A DNA stretch of 64,000 bases from Coxiellaceae bacterium (GTDB lineage: Bacteria; Pseudomonadota; Gammaproteobacteria; Coxiellales; Coxiellaceae). The position numbers and the translations under genes are program-made. The DNA is taken from the NCBI GenBank assembly GCA_029212925.1, contig JARGOB010000001.1:228924-292923 (forward strand), in the 5' to 3' direction. A model generated the notes under the pieces. That model ran no database searches and was not told the DNA's origin. It worked only from the letters and a program-made list of their open reading frames with translations. Below, in pieces: positions 1 through 8,827 of the stretch; position 1 is the stretch's first letter, and every line of letters starts with the position of its first letter.

Positions 1-103
1 GGTGGCGAACTGCTGCGTTAAAAAGCGCGCTCGCAATCCTCATTTAGCTACCAGTGAAGTGACCCAGTAAACCCCGGTTACTCGCTTACTTTTTGCAATT
101 TTT

Positions 104-3100
104 CTATTGTATTGTTAAACGTTGAGGGCTTGTTGAATGATCACCGGTATGAACACGAGATGCTCTGTCATCAGGGGTGCGGTGGGGCTTATCGGATAAC
201 GCCAGTGTATCAGTTTCTGTATCGCTATGTTGTTGTTCAGCTGATGAAGATTGCCTTAGCTGGCCATGCATTTGCGGTTCGTTTGATGCGGCTTGTGGTG
301 TAACAAGCGCTTGTTTTGTTTGAGCATACTCTGGATTGAGTTGATATACCTGGTCTTTTAGTTCTGGATGATTTACAACGAATGAATCAAGGAATTGATG
401 AGCAGCTTTTTCTTCATGAAAAGGTAAGACTAAAACGTCTATTGTTTTTGTTTCACCACGAATTTCGATCTGTTGAGTGTCTTTTTGGGGTTTGTTTTTT
501 TCGTCCTGATAAAATTCTAATGCTTCAGCTTGCTTCTCAACAAATTTTTGATATTCCTCTTTTCCCATGCTAAAGGGGTCGGGGTCTGATTTATCAAATT
601 TATCCGCCGTGCTACTGGTCGAAGCAGTACCTGGGTTTGTTGTTGGTATCTCTGCTGCTGGTTTTTCGGTTTTATCTTTAGGTGCTTCATGCGCAGCTGC
701 TGCTTTTGTTGCTGTTGATTCTTTCCGCTTTTTATCTGCATCAGTCGCTATGCTGCGCACTAGATCTTCTTGTTGTCTGGCGGCGTGCTGACTTTGTTTT
801 GCTATGGCAGCAAATACTTGTCTAAATGAATTTGCTTGGGGTTGTTGCCCTAGTTGTTTTGTTCGTGCTAAGAAAAAACGACTAGCTGCTTGTTTGGGGC
901 TAGTAACGATTGCCGAACTCGTTTCTGATGAGCCGGGATTTCTAGATCTGGTTGCGACTGCGGGTATTGCTTGACTGCTAGGTGTTACCACTGCAGGTTG
1001 AGCTTGTGGTTCACGTGGAGGTGCGTCCGTTGGAAGATCCGAGGGAGGGGTGGTTTTTTTTCTAAAATCGTCATATGCCACTCTATATCTTGGCGTTAAC
1101 AAGACTTCACTTGCTTCGTTTATAGATTGTATACGCTCCGCATTAGCTTGTGGGTCTTTATCGGGGTGTGCCCTCCTCGCACATTCTAGGAAAGCATCTC
1201 TGATTGTAGTGGTGGTTGCATTCGATGCTACCCCTAACACCGCATAGAGGTCTTTGTTGAATGCGGCTTCATGGTACTTTTCGGTATCCAATTTGTATTC
1301 ATCATGTGCTGCTGATTGTTGTGCGGGGCCTGTTTCTTCTGTGAAGGATATTGTATCTGCTTTTAGTTTCTCTATTTGCTCTTTAAGTGCATCGACTTCA
1401 GTTTTACACTTGCTAGCAGCAATATTTGCTTGAGAGGAGCTGTGCAGATGCTTCGTAGCTTCATCGATTGCTGGAAGTATAGTTTTTTCAAGCTGCTTTA
1501 TGCTGGAGTCGGCTAGTCCTGCCTGCTCCGGGATTCTGTTTATACATGCTTGAGCTTCGGTATTAGCTTCGCGTATTTCCTGAAATGTTTCGGATGCCTC
1601 ACGGTGTGCAGCTTCGGTTTCTTCAACCGCTTGACTTACGTGACTTAGTAAATCTTCAGCATCGTTTAGTAATCCTAATTTTTCAACTCGAGAATCGCCA
1701 TTGGCAATCGTCTTAACTTTTTCAATATGTGCTTTAATAGTTGTTAGAATGTTACTTGCTACTGTTGCTTTACTTGCGGCTTGAACAGCTTTAGCTTCAA
1801 TGGTGGCTTTGCCTTTGGATATTATATCAGCTTGCGCATTCACTGATTCGTTTTGTTCTTCTGCAATTTGTCGTTGCTGAGCCGTTGGGCCTGCCACGGC
1901 TAAGATTGATTGTTCACGAACTCTTAGTTCCGCTATTTGTTGTTTAAGTGTATCTATTTCATCTTTGCACTTATTAGCAGCGCCATTCGCTTGATTTGCA
2001 CGCTCACGATGGCTGTTAGCTTGAGTGACTGCAGAATGTATCGCTTTACCGCACTCATCTATGCTTGGTTCTTTGAGTCCCGGTTTGTCTGGAATCTGGA
2101 GTAAAGTTTCCTCTGCTTTTTCCTTTGCCTTGATAACCTCTTCATAAGCTCCTTCTGCATCTTGGTGTGCGACTTGGGTTTGTTCTACTGCATTACTTGC
2201 TTCGGCCAGTAATACTCTGGCCTGTTCTAGTGATGGTAGGTTGGCTGTTTGATGGGGTTCATTTTTTTTTACTGCTGCTATAAGTTCTTTTGCTTTAATT
2301 AATTTATCTTGTGCTTCTGTTGCTTTATTTTCCGTTTGTTGTGCTTTTAATTCGACGGTGCTTTTATGTATTACTGCATGTTGTGTTTGTGTGTTTGCTA
2401 AATTACTCAGCTGTCGTGTGGTTTGTATTTCTTCATCGGTTGGCAGTGTTGCCATAAGTTCTTCTAAGCTCTCGTAGAGCGCTTCGGTTTTTGCGCTGAC
2501 ATGAGTGATATCCTCTTCTCGTGCTTTATCTAATTTTGCAGCCTCATTTGCTGCCCCAGCGAATATACCACTAAGTCGCCGTTCAATTGTTTTAGCCAAT
2601 GTTGAGTCGGGGGTAATGCTCCTTAGGTTTTCACGCGCTGCTGCCGTAGTGCTGTCGATGGTTTGGATGCAAGTTTTAATTTCTCCTTGCTTTTCTTTGG
2701 CGGTTTCTACAGATGCAGTTGCCCGAGTTATGCAGCGCTTGGCTTGCTTAATTAATGCATGTTTGCTTTGCAGAGAGGCTTTATCAATGCCATGGATCTG
2801 TTGGGCTTGCTCTCTTAGTGATTCTGCCTTAGTTAATTCACTCTGTGTTGAGCTGATAGCGCCACGAGCAGTCGTATCGGCCTCTAGTGCTTGTATGCGT
2901 GTTGTATCTATTGCATCTCTGTGCTCGGTATGCACAGCACGCTGCCTTGCTTCAACTGCCGCGGCAGCGCTTGCTGCACTGTGCTTCTCTTGAAGCTCAG
3001 CTAGTTTGGTTTGAAGTATTGCAACTCTTTGTTGTGAGGCTGTTATTTTTGAGTGGTACTCTGTTTGATAGTCTGTTTCGCTGGGAATGCTGGCTTTCAC

Positions 3101-3562
3101 CTTTGTGATTTTTTGTTGTTCGGCTTTTATTTGCTCTGTGGCGTCAAGTGTAGGATCGATGTACTTTTCTGGATCATTGAGAGCGGTTCTTGCATCTTGA
3201 TAGCATTTTGTGGCATAGGCATATAGATTTTGAGCGTTTTCTTGCGCACTCTGCGCTTGAGTTATGAGTGGTTTTAATTCGTTGATAAGCGAATTTAATT
3301 TATCAACATCTTTACTGGTTGGCTCAGTGATAGCTTCACCTTGAGAGGTGATATGATTCTCTTTTGCTTTATTCTTTGTTAACTTGTTAAGCGAATCATC
3401 GGCTTGATTGCTTGTCTTGCGTGCATGTTCGCAGTAGTACGTAGCTGATGTAATACTTGAATCTATGATTAAGCGTAGGTGCTCTAATCTATATCTGTCT
3501 AAGCTTACGCTATCTAAGTTTTGGCTATCTGCCTCATCACTCTGTTTTTCTTCTCTGCTCAT
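104..3562 (-). CDS. Large coiled-coil protein with an internal J domain (putative effector)
   Basis: The 1152-aa product is almost entirely Ala/Gln/Glu/Lys-rich helix with heptad-like spacing, so it is probably a long coiled coil. Residues about 440-570 and 615-745 form two copies of one repeat (each has ASNAVEQTQ/VSQAVEETE-like, IPDKPGL/IPEQAGL, CKDEIDTLKQQI/CKTEVDALKEQI segments). A J domain follows at about 771-835, with the Hsp70-stimulating HPD motif at H799-P800-D801. The tail is Pro/Ser/Thr-rich and hydrophilic. There is no signal peptide or membrane segment, so it would be cytosolic or secreted by a signal-less route. The start has an AAGGGTAAGGA Shine-Dalgarno directly upstream. Central or C-terminal J domains in long coiled coils occur among intracellular-pathogen effectors, which is the basis for that suggestion. 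No catalytic domain is recognised. The J domain is secure; the role is inferred. Confidence 0.8.
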   Translation of the reverse strand: MSREEKQSDEADSQNLDSVSLDRYRLEHLRLIIDSSITSATYYCEHARKTSNQADDSLNKLTKNKAKENHITSQGEAITEPTSKDVDKLNSLINELKPLITQAQSAQENAQNLYAYATKCYQDARTALNDPEKYIDPTLDATEQIKAEQQKITKVKASIPSETDYQTEYHSKITASQQRVAILQTKLAELQEKHSAASAAAAVEARQRAVHTEHRDAIDTTRIQALEADTTARGAISSTQSELTKAESLREQAQQIHGIDKASLQSKHALIKQAKRCITRATASVETAKEKQGEIKTCIQTIDSTTAAARENLRSITPDSTLAKTIERRLSGIFAGAANEAAKLDKAREEDITHVSAKTEALYESLEELMATLPTDEEIQTTRQLSNLANTQTQHAVIHKSTVELKAQQTENKATEAQDKLIKAKELIAAVKKNEPHQTANLPSLEQARVLLAEASNAVEQTQVAHQDAEGAYEEVIKAKEKAEETLLQIPDKPGLKEPSIDECGKAIHSAVTQANSHRERANQANGAANKCKDEIDTLKQQIAELRVREQSILAVAGPTAQQRQIAEEQNESVNAQADIISKGKATIEAKAVQAASKATVASNILTTIKAHIEKVKTIANGDSRVEKLGLLNDAEDLLSHVSQAVEETEAAHREASETFQEIREANTEAQACINRIPEQAGLADSSIKQLEKTILPAIDEATKHLHSSSQANIAASKCKTEVDALKEQIEKLKADTISFTEETGPAQQSAAHDEYKLDTEKYHEAAFNKDLYAVLGVASNATTTTIRDAFLECARRAHPDKDPQANAERIQSINEASEVLLTPRYRVAYDDFRKKTTPPSDLPTDAPPREPQAQPAVVTPSSQAIPAVATRSRNPGSSETSSAIVTSPKQAASRFFLARTKQLGQQPQANSFRQVFAAIAKQSQHAARQQEDLVRSIATDADKKRKESTATKAAAAHEAPKDKTEKPAAEIPTTNPGTASTSSTADKFDKSDPDPFSMGKEEYQKFVEKQAEALEFYQDEKNKPQKDTQQIEIRGETKTIDVLVLPFHEEKAAHQFLDSFVVNHPELKDQVYQLNPEYAQTKQALVTPQAASNEPQMHGQLRQSSSAEQQHSDTETDTLALSDKPHRTPDDRASRVHTGDHSTSPQRLTIQ

Positions 3563-3758
3563 TCCTTACCCTTGGCGCATATTTTTATTTAGTAAAATTA
3601 ATCATATATAGTTTGATATTGATTACGATTAGATATTAGCAATATAGTATTAAGTTATTATTAGCTGTTTCGTACTTTTAGTGAGTTTTATCGCGCTTGC
3701 AACAAACCATGGGGTGAATTAGAATTCATCGTACTGAGCTAACTGGGAAGCGTCCGAA

Positions 3759-4523
3759 GTGTCCATCTATTTGTTTGTTATAGCATTATTGCTTATCGCT
3801 GCTTGGGCGGGTGCGCTACCGACGCAGTTGGCGGCGATGAATCGACCGCGTAATCACTTGGTATATTATGGTGAAGCCTTTGCCTCAGGTACTTTCTTAG
3901 GTGCTAGTTTGCTGCATATGTTACCTGATGCGATCAACAACTTAAGTAAAATTTCTGTCTGGGAATACCCTGTTGCGACCACACTTACTGGTGTTGGATT
4001 CTTGATCATGCTGGTAATCGAGCGTGTCGGTATTATCTACAAGGATCACAGTGAGCATGCTAAGCACGTTGAGTGTTCGATTTTATCTTATATCCTGTTA
4101 ATTATTTTATCTTTTCACTCCATCATCGTTGGTGTTTCATTGGGGTTGGAAAGCGGTAAGATGGCGGCGATTGTGCTGATGATTGCCTTGATGCTGCATA
4201 AAGCTTCAGCCGGTTTTGCGTTTGGTATGACGCTGCGTTATTCAAGTTTTAAGAGCTTACACCGCTATTTAATGATTACCGTATTTTCTTTGAGTACGCC
4301 ACTGGGTGTTGTGATTGGGTTATATATTACGCATTATGCCCATATGCAAATTTCTTCGTTAACCGAAGGCATGTTCGATGCAATAGCAGCGGGAACCTTC
4401 TTGTATATGACTATGCATTTGACCCAGACGCGTGATCCGTTTCCGATGCCACAACGTTTAGCTTCGCTCGGTATTGTGATGCTAGGATTTGTAATGATGG
4501 CTGTTTTAGCTTTGTATATTTAA
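3759..4523 (+). CDS. ZIP-family metal transporter
   Basis: A 254-aa polytopic inner-membrane protein that probably imports divalent metal such as Zn or Fe. Around eight hydrophobic segments are visible. The family hallmarks are EAFASGTFLGASLLHMLPDA in TM2-3, the HSIIVGVSLG metal-site motif in TM4, and HKASAGFAFG in TM5, which carry the expected metal-binding His residues. The histidine-rich loop between TM3 and TM4 is reduced to a HSEHAKHVE stretch. The start is GTG at 3759; no ATG lies between it and the first transmembrane segment. It stands alone, with no metal regulator beside it. Confidence 0.85.
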   Translation: MSIYLFVIALLLIAAWAGALPTQLAAMNRPRNHLVYYGEAFASGTFLGASLLHMLPDAINNLSKISVWEYPVATTLTGVGFLIMLVIERVGIIYKDHSEHAKHVECSILSYILLIILSFHSIIVGVSLGLESGKMAAIVLMIALMLHKASAGFAFGMTLRYSSFKSLHRYLMITVFSLSTPLGVVIGLYITHYAHMQISSLTEGMFDAIAAGTFLYMTMHLTQTRDPFPMPQRLASLGIVMLGFVMMAVLALYI

Positions 4524-4559
4524 TTTGTCATTGGTAGTATCATCCCCAGCAGTATTTGT

Positions 4560-4631
4560 GTCATCTCGGTATGAGAGTTTGTCGTCTCGGTATGAGAGTT
4601 TGTCATCCCGGCCTCCGAGCCGGGATCCAGG
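4560..4631. repeat. REP-like palindrome with two 21-nt satellite units
   Basis: Two near-identical 21-nt units (4560-4580 and 4581-4601, differing at one base, a/g) lead into a palindrome at 4602-4631 whose arms are CCCGGC and GCCGGG, ending in GGATCCAG. The satellites share their first GTC(A/G)TC with the palindrome. It lies between the ZIP gene and the aminopeptidase gene and may act as a transcript-stabilising hairpin. Confidence 0.8.
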
Positions 4632-4646
4632 AAAGAGGTATAAAAA

Positions 4647-6017
4647 ATGTTAAATTGTTTCAGTTCTGATAGCGCTAATCTCATTGCGCTTTACCCATTA
4701 ACCGAAGGTCAATATAAAGACTGGTTGCCGCAACAAGACGCTATAACACAGCGCTGGGCACAAACGCAGTCGCATGATGCATCAACAGGCAGCTGTTTGT
4801 CTTACCCCAATGCCGAGGGTGGGGTTGCTTGTGCGGTTGTGATTGTTGATGTTGATGATTTAATTACATTTGGCAGTGGCGCGAGTGCTTTACCAGAAGG
4901 ACAGTATGAAATTCAAGGTGAATTTACTACTGAACAGCTTAATTTGATGTCTTTAGCTTGGGGATTAACCGCCTATCAATTTCATGCGTACAGCAAGGGC
5001 AAAGAGCATAAAGCACAATTGCAGTTACCAGCAGCGGTTGATGTAACAGCATTAGAAAACCAGTTAACCAGCTATTATTTGGTGCAGGATTTAGTGAGCA
5101 CACCCACTGAAGATATGGGGCCGGCTGAATTGGCTGAAGCGGTTAATTATGTTGCTGATGAGTTTGGTGCTCAATGTGAAGTGATTATTGGTGATGATTT
5201 GTTGTCAGAAAACTATCCCTTAGTACATGCCGTAGGCCGAGCCAGCATTAACCAGCCGCGTTTGATTGATTTGCGCTGGAAAAGCAAAACAACGCCCAAG
5301 CAGAAAATAACCTTAGTAGGTAAGGGTGTTTGTTATGACACCGGTGGTTTGTCGATTAAACCCAGTGGCTCAATGAAAAACATGAAGAAAGACATGGGCG
5401 GTGCCGCGCATGCCTTAGGTTTGGCGCGATTAATTATGGCCACTGAGTTACCCGTTGAGTTGCGTTTATTAATTCCTGCCGTGGAAAACAGTGTCGGTTC
5501 AGCCAGTATACGCCCGGGTGATGTGGTAACAGCGCGCAATGGCCTTACCGTGGAAATTGATAACACGGATGCTGAAGGGCGATTGGTGTTGGCTGATGCG
5601 TTGGCAGAGGCGGTAACAGAAAAACCTGATTTGTTATTGGATTTTGCAACACTGACTGGTGCGGCACGTGTGGCGTTAGGTCCTGAAGTGCATGCCATGA
5701 TGACCAATGATGACCAACTCGCCCGCGACTTGCAGCAATGCGGTCAACAAGTGCAAGATGTGGTGTGGCAGATGCCATTGTTTCAACCATATAAACGTTT
5801 TATTAAATCCAAAATCGCTGACTGCAATAATGTGAATACATCCGGTGTTGGTTTTGCCGGTGCGATTACTGCGGGTTTGTTCTTGCAGCAATTTGTTGAT
5901 GGTAATCGTTGGGCGCATTTTGATATTTTTGGTTGGAATAATGATGAGCGGCCGGGTCGTCCTTGTGGGGCTATGGTGCATGCAATCCGCGCAATTTTTG
6001 CTTACTTAACTTTGTAG
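4647..6017 (+). CDS. Leucyl aminopeptidase family protein (M17)
   Basis: A 456-aa cytosolic metallo-exopeptidase that removes N-terminal amino acids during peptide turnover. The C-terminal catalytic domain has the M17 signature NTDAEGRLVLADAL and the metal-binding GKGVCYDTGGLSIKPSGSMK region (Lys and Asp ligands), followed by the KDMGGAA turn. The N-terminal 150 residues are the shorter, divergent domain typical of the subgroup smaller than E. coli PepA (503 aa). An AGAGG Shine-Dalgarno precedes the ATG. Free-standing gene; both flanking gaps hold REP-like repeats. The family is certain, but PepA versus PepB subtype is not, so no symbol is given. Confidence 0.92.
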   Translation: MLNCFSSDSANLIALYPLTEGQYKDWLPQQDAITQRWAQTQSHDASTGSCLSYPNAEGGVACAVVIVDVDDLITFGSGASALPEGQYEIQGEFTTEQLNLMSLAWGLTAYQFHAYSKGKEHKAQLQLPAAVDVTALENQLTSYYLVQDLVSTPTEDMGPAELAEAVNYVADEFGAQCEVIIGDDLLSENYPLVHAVGRASINQPRLIDLRWKSKTTPKQKITLVGKGVCYDTGGLSIKPSGSMKNMKKDMGGAAHALGLARLIMATELPVELRLLIPAVENSVGSASIRPGDVVTARNGLTVEIDNTDAEGRLVLADALAEAVTEKPDLLLDFATLTGAARVALGPEVHAMMTNDDQLARDLQQCGQQVQDVVWQMPLFQPYKRFIKSKIADCNNVNTSGVGFAGAITAGLFLQQFVDGNRWAHFDIFGWNNDERPGRPCGAMVHAIRAIFAYLTL

Positions 6018-6130
6018 GCCTGTCATCTTGACGCGTGGCCTGTCATCTTGACGCATGGCCTGTCATCTTGACGCATGGCCTGTCATCTTGGTGCATGGCC
6101 TGTCATCCCGGCCCCCGAGCCGGGATCCAG
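6017..6130. repeat. Four 20-nt tandem repeats ending in a REP-like palindrome
   Basis: Units at 6017-6036, 6037-6056, 6057-6076 and 6077-6096 follow the pattern GGCCTGTCATCTTGACGCAT with single-base changes. They run without a gap into 6097-6130, where GGCCTGTCATC continues as a palindrome (CCCGGC...GCCGGG) ending in GGATCCAG. The first unit begins in the aminopeptidase stop codon. The satellites look derived from the left end of the palindrome. Confidence 0.85.
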
Positions 6131-6186
6131 TATAACCAGGTGCTTAGAAGTTCAATTGACTCTAGATACAGTGGATGATTTAAAGG

Positions 6187-7131
6187 ATGACGAAACTTGA
6201 TAACGAACGCCCCTTAAAGTTTGCATTCATATTGCTCGAACAATTTACATTACTGCCATTCGCGGGTTTTATTGATACCTTGCGTCTAGCGGCTGATGAA
6301 AATGATAATAGCCAACAAATCCATTGTAATTGGACTATTTTGGGCCAGCCTGGTAAGTCGATTACGTCGAGTTGCGGTGTAAAAATTCAGGCGTGGCAAG
6401 CTTTTGAAGCGCCTGGTTCTTTTGATTATATTGTTGTGGTAGGTGGGCGTTTAAAACAAGGTTGCTCTACTGCTACCAAGCAGGTTCATCAGTATCTACA
6501 ACAGGTCGATAAAACACAAACAACACTTATTGCGCTGTGCACCGGGTCGTTTGCATTAATAGAAGCAGGATTGATGAATAATCGTCGGTGTTGTGTTAAC
6601 TGGCTACATTATCAGGAGTTAGTCAGCAAGCATAAAGACGTTATGCCAATGATTAAACAGCGCTACCTCGATGATGGCAATATAATTACATGCGCAGGTG
6701 GTATCGCCGCTATAGATGTCGCTGCAATGTTAATTGCACGACACCTCAATAAAAGATTGGCGATGAAAAGTTTGCGCATTATGATAATGGATGCTTGTAA
6801 AAAGAACACTACTCCACAACCTATACATGATGCAGAAATCCAAAACCCCAATGTTCAAAAAGCACTGCTGTTACTGGAACAAAATATATCGACACCTTTA
6901 AGTACAGAAGAATTGGCATCACAAATTAATATCTCCAAACGGCAACTTGAAAGACTGTTCTCACAAGAGTTGGGCATTAGTCTGCAAAAGTTTTACCGCA
7001 AGGCACGTCTTCATTATGGACGTTGGTTGTTAGAAAATACCGCTAAAAGCATGACGGATGTAGCAATCGAATGTGGATTTACTGATGGTTCACATTTTTC
7101 TCGAGCCTATAAACAAGCTTTTAAAGCTTAA
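6187..7131 (+). CDS. GlxA/GbdR-type AraC-family transcriptional regulator
   Basis: A 314-aa regulator. Residues about 10-200 form a DJ-1/PfpI (class I glutamine amidotransferase-like) domain with the nucleophile-elbow motif ALCTGSFALIEAG; residues about 220-314 form the AraC double helix-turn-helix (STEELASQINISKRQLERLF and SMTDVAIECGFTDGSHFSRA). Pseudomonas GbdR, of the same architecture, activates glycine-betaine and sarcosine catabolism genes. Here the gene lies 118 bp upstream of, and parallel to, soxBDAG, so it is probably their activator; that is inference from family and position. The start codon follows AAAGG directly, which is unusually close spacing. Confidence 0.87.
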   Translation: MTKLDNERPLKFAFILLEQFTLLPFAGFIDTLRLAADENDNSQQIHCNWTILGQPGKSITSSCGVKIQAWQAFEAPGSFDYIVVVGGRLKQGCSTATKQVHQYLQQVDKTQTTLIALCTGSFALIEAGLMNNRRCCVNWLHYQELVSKHKDVMPMIKQRYLDDGNIITCAGGIAAIDVAAMLIARHLNKRLAMKSLRIMIMDACKKNTTPQPIHDAEIQNPNVQKALLLLEQNISTPLSTEELASQINISKRQLERLFSQELGISLQKFYRKARLHYGRWLLENTAKSMTDVAIECGFTDGSHFSRAYKQAFKA

Positions 7132-7249
7132 CTATTCGTCATGTCTTTTTTTTACTGATTTTTGTCGTTTTTATCCTGTCTTCATGAGTATTCACGTGTT
7201 GAAATGAGCCGCTACGAGCAGCTATTACACGCCATTTATAAGGAATACG

Positions 7250-8500
7250 ATGAAAAAATACTCAGCTTGGAGTCTGGTTAAAAATTCATTTTCATTTAAT
7301 GAAAAATGGCAAAAGGTGTGGCGAAGTCCAACAGTTAAAAAAGCATACGATATCGTTATCGTCGGTGGTGGCGGGCACGGTCTTGCTACCGCGTATTACC
7401 TCGCTAAAGAACACGGCATCACTAACGTTGCGGTGATAGAGAAGGGATACCTAGGGGGAGGCAATACGGCCAGAAATACAACGGTTGTTCGGTCAAATTA
7501 TTTATGGGATGAGTCATCAAAACTGTATGAACATTCCATGAAGCTGTGGGAAAATCTTTCTCAGCAATTAAATTACAATGTTATGTTTTCACAGCGCGGT
7601 GTTTTAAATTTAGGTCACTCTTTGCAAGATATGCGTGATATCAATAGGCGTGTTAGCGCTAATCGCTTGAATGGCATTGATGGTGAAGTGTTAACTCCAG
7701 AGCAAATAAAAAAAATTGTACCATTGATTAATTTTTCACAAAATATTCGGTATCCGATTCTAGGTGCCTCATGGCAGCCGCGTGGTGGCGTTGCACGTCA
7801 TGATGCTGTGGCATGGGGGTTTGCTCGAGCAGCTGATGCGCTGGGTGTTGATATCATTCAACAAAATGAAGTTTTTGATATCGTGCATGAGAATAATCAT
7901 GTCGTTGGTGTTAATACACAAAAAGGTTTTATTGCTGCGAAGCAGGTTGCTTGTGCTGTTGCTGGAAACTCATCTGCAGTAGCCAAAATGGCTGGTCTAG
8001 CATTACCCATCGAGTCTCATCCCTTACAGGCTTTAGTGTCTGAGCCGTTAGCGCCGATTTTAGATACCGTTGTGATGTCTAATGCAGTGCATGCCTATAT
8101 AAGTCAATCCGATAAGGGGGACTTGGTTATTGGCGCTGGCATAGACAGATATAACGGTTACGGCCAGCGTGGTTCGTTTAGTGTGATCGAACATACGTTG
8201 GCTGCGATTTGTGAAATGTTTCCATCTTTTTCGCGTGTGCGAATGAATCGGCAGTGGGGTGGGATTGTAGATACCACACCTGATGCCTGTCCAATAATCT
8301 CAGAAACCAGTATCAAAGGCCTTTATTTTAATTGTGGCTGGGGGACTGGTGGTTTTAAAGCAACGCCTGGGTCAGGCCATGTGTTTGCTTCAATGTTAGC
8401 AAATAAAAATATACCACTATTAGCTAAGCCCTTTAGTTTGGATAGGTTCTATTCAGGTGCGCTAATCGATGAACATGGTGCCGCTGGTGTTGCACATTAA
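7250..8500 (+). CDS. soxB: Sarcosine oxidase subunit beta
   Basis: A 416-aa flavoprotein subunit of heterotetrameric sarcosine oxidase, which oxidatively demethylates sarcosine to glycine and passes the one-carbon unit to tetrahydrofolate. The Rossmann FAD motif [19 protein letters not shown] is near residue 38. The sequence ARHDAV carries H184, which matches the histidine that binds FMN covalently in characterised beta subunits. The C-terminus has the [14 protein letters not shown] motif of DAO-type oxidoreductases. The Shine-Dalgarno is AAGGAA. First gene of soxB-soxD-soxA-soxG, the usual subunit order; no glyA, purU or folD is attached. Confidence 0.95.
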   Translation: MKKYSAWSLVKNSFSFNEKWQKVWRSPTVKKAYDIVIVGGGGHGLATAYYLAKEHGITNVAVIEKGYLGGGNTARNTTVVRSNYLWDESSKLYEHSMKLWENLSQQLNYNVMFSQRGVLNLGHSLQDMRDINRRVSANRLNGIDGEVLTPEQIKKIVPLINFSQNIRYPILGASWQPRGGVARHDAVAWGFARAADALGVDIIQQNEVFDIVHENNHVVGVNTQKGFIAAKQVACAVAGNSSAVAKMAGLALPIESHPLQALVSEPLAPILDTVVMSNAVHAYISQSDKGDLVIGAGIDRYNGYGQRGSFSVIEHTLAAICEMFPSFSRVRMNRQWGGIVDTTPDACPIISETSIKGLYFNCGWGTGGFKATPGSGHVFASMLANKNIPLLAKPFSLDRFYSGALIDEHGAAGVAH

Positions 8501-8518
8501 ATTATAGGATGTTTACTG

Positions 8519-8827
8519 ATGTTAAAAATATATTGCCCTTATTGTGAAGAAGAGCGCGAAGAGGAGGAATTTTCTTACGCCGGTCAAGCACACATTAAAC
8601 GCCCAGAAAATATAGATCAAATAACGGATGAAGCATTTGGACACTATTTATATTTTAGAAAAAATACTAAAGGCGTTCATCAAGAAATGTGGGTACATAC
8701 GATGGCTTGCCGTAAATATTTCAATGTAACAAGAGATACCGTTAGTTATGAAATTCTTGCGAGTGAAAAGTTGCATGCTGCAAGCTCTAAGTCTAGCGTA
8801 AAACAGAATGAGGAAGCTTATGTATGA
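8519..8827 (+). CDS. soxD: Sarcosine oxidase subunit delta
   Basis: A 102-aa small subunit of the heterotetramer. The N-terminal CPYCEEEREEEEF provides the CxxC pair of the zinc site; a downstream His and Cys (WVHTMACRKYF) complete the family pattern. It starts 18 bp after soxB with an AGGA ribosome site and overlaps soxA by 4 nt (ATGA), which indicates translational coupling. Confidence 0.95.
   Translation: MLKIYCPYCEEEREEEEFSYAGQAHIKRPENIDQITDEAFGHYLYFRKNTKGVHQEMWVHTMACRKYFNVTRDTVSYEILASEKLHAASSKSSVKQNEEAYV

Noticed and set aside
2505..2993. 162-aa antisense frame in the J-domain protein gene
   Set aside because: It is a shadow of a low-complexity Ala/Gln-rich coding region; no start signals or domain.
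6017..6130. CRISPR array from the 20-nt tandem repeats
   Set aside because: Repeats are contiguous with no unique spacers, and no cas genes are in the window. The same holds for 63231-63310.
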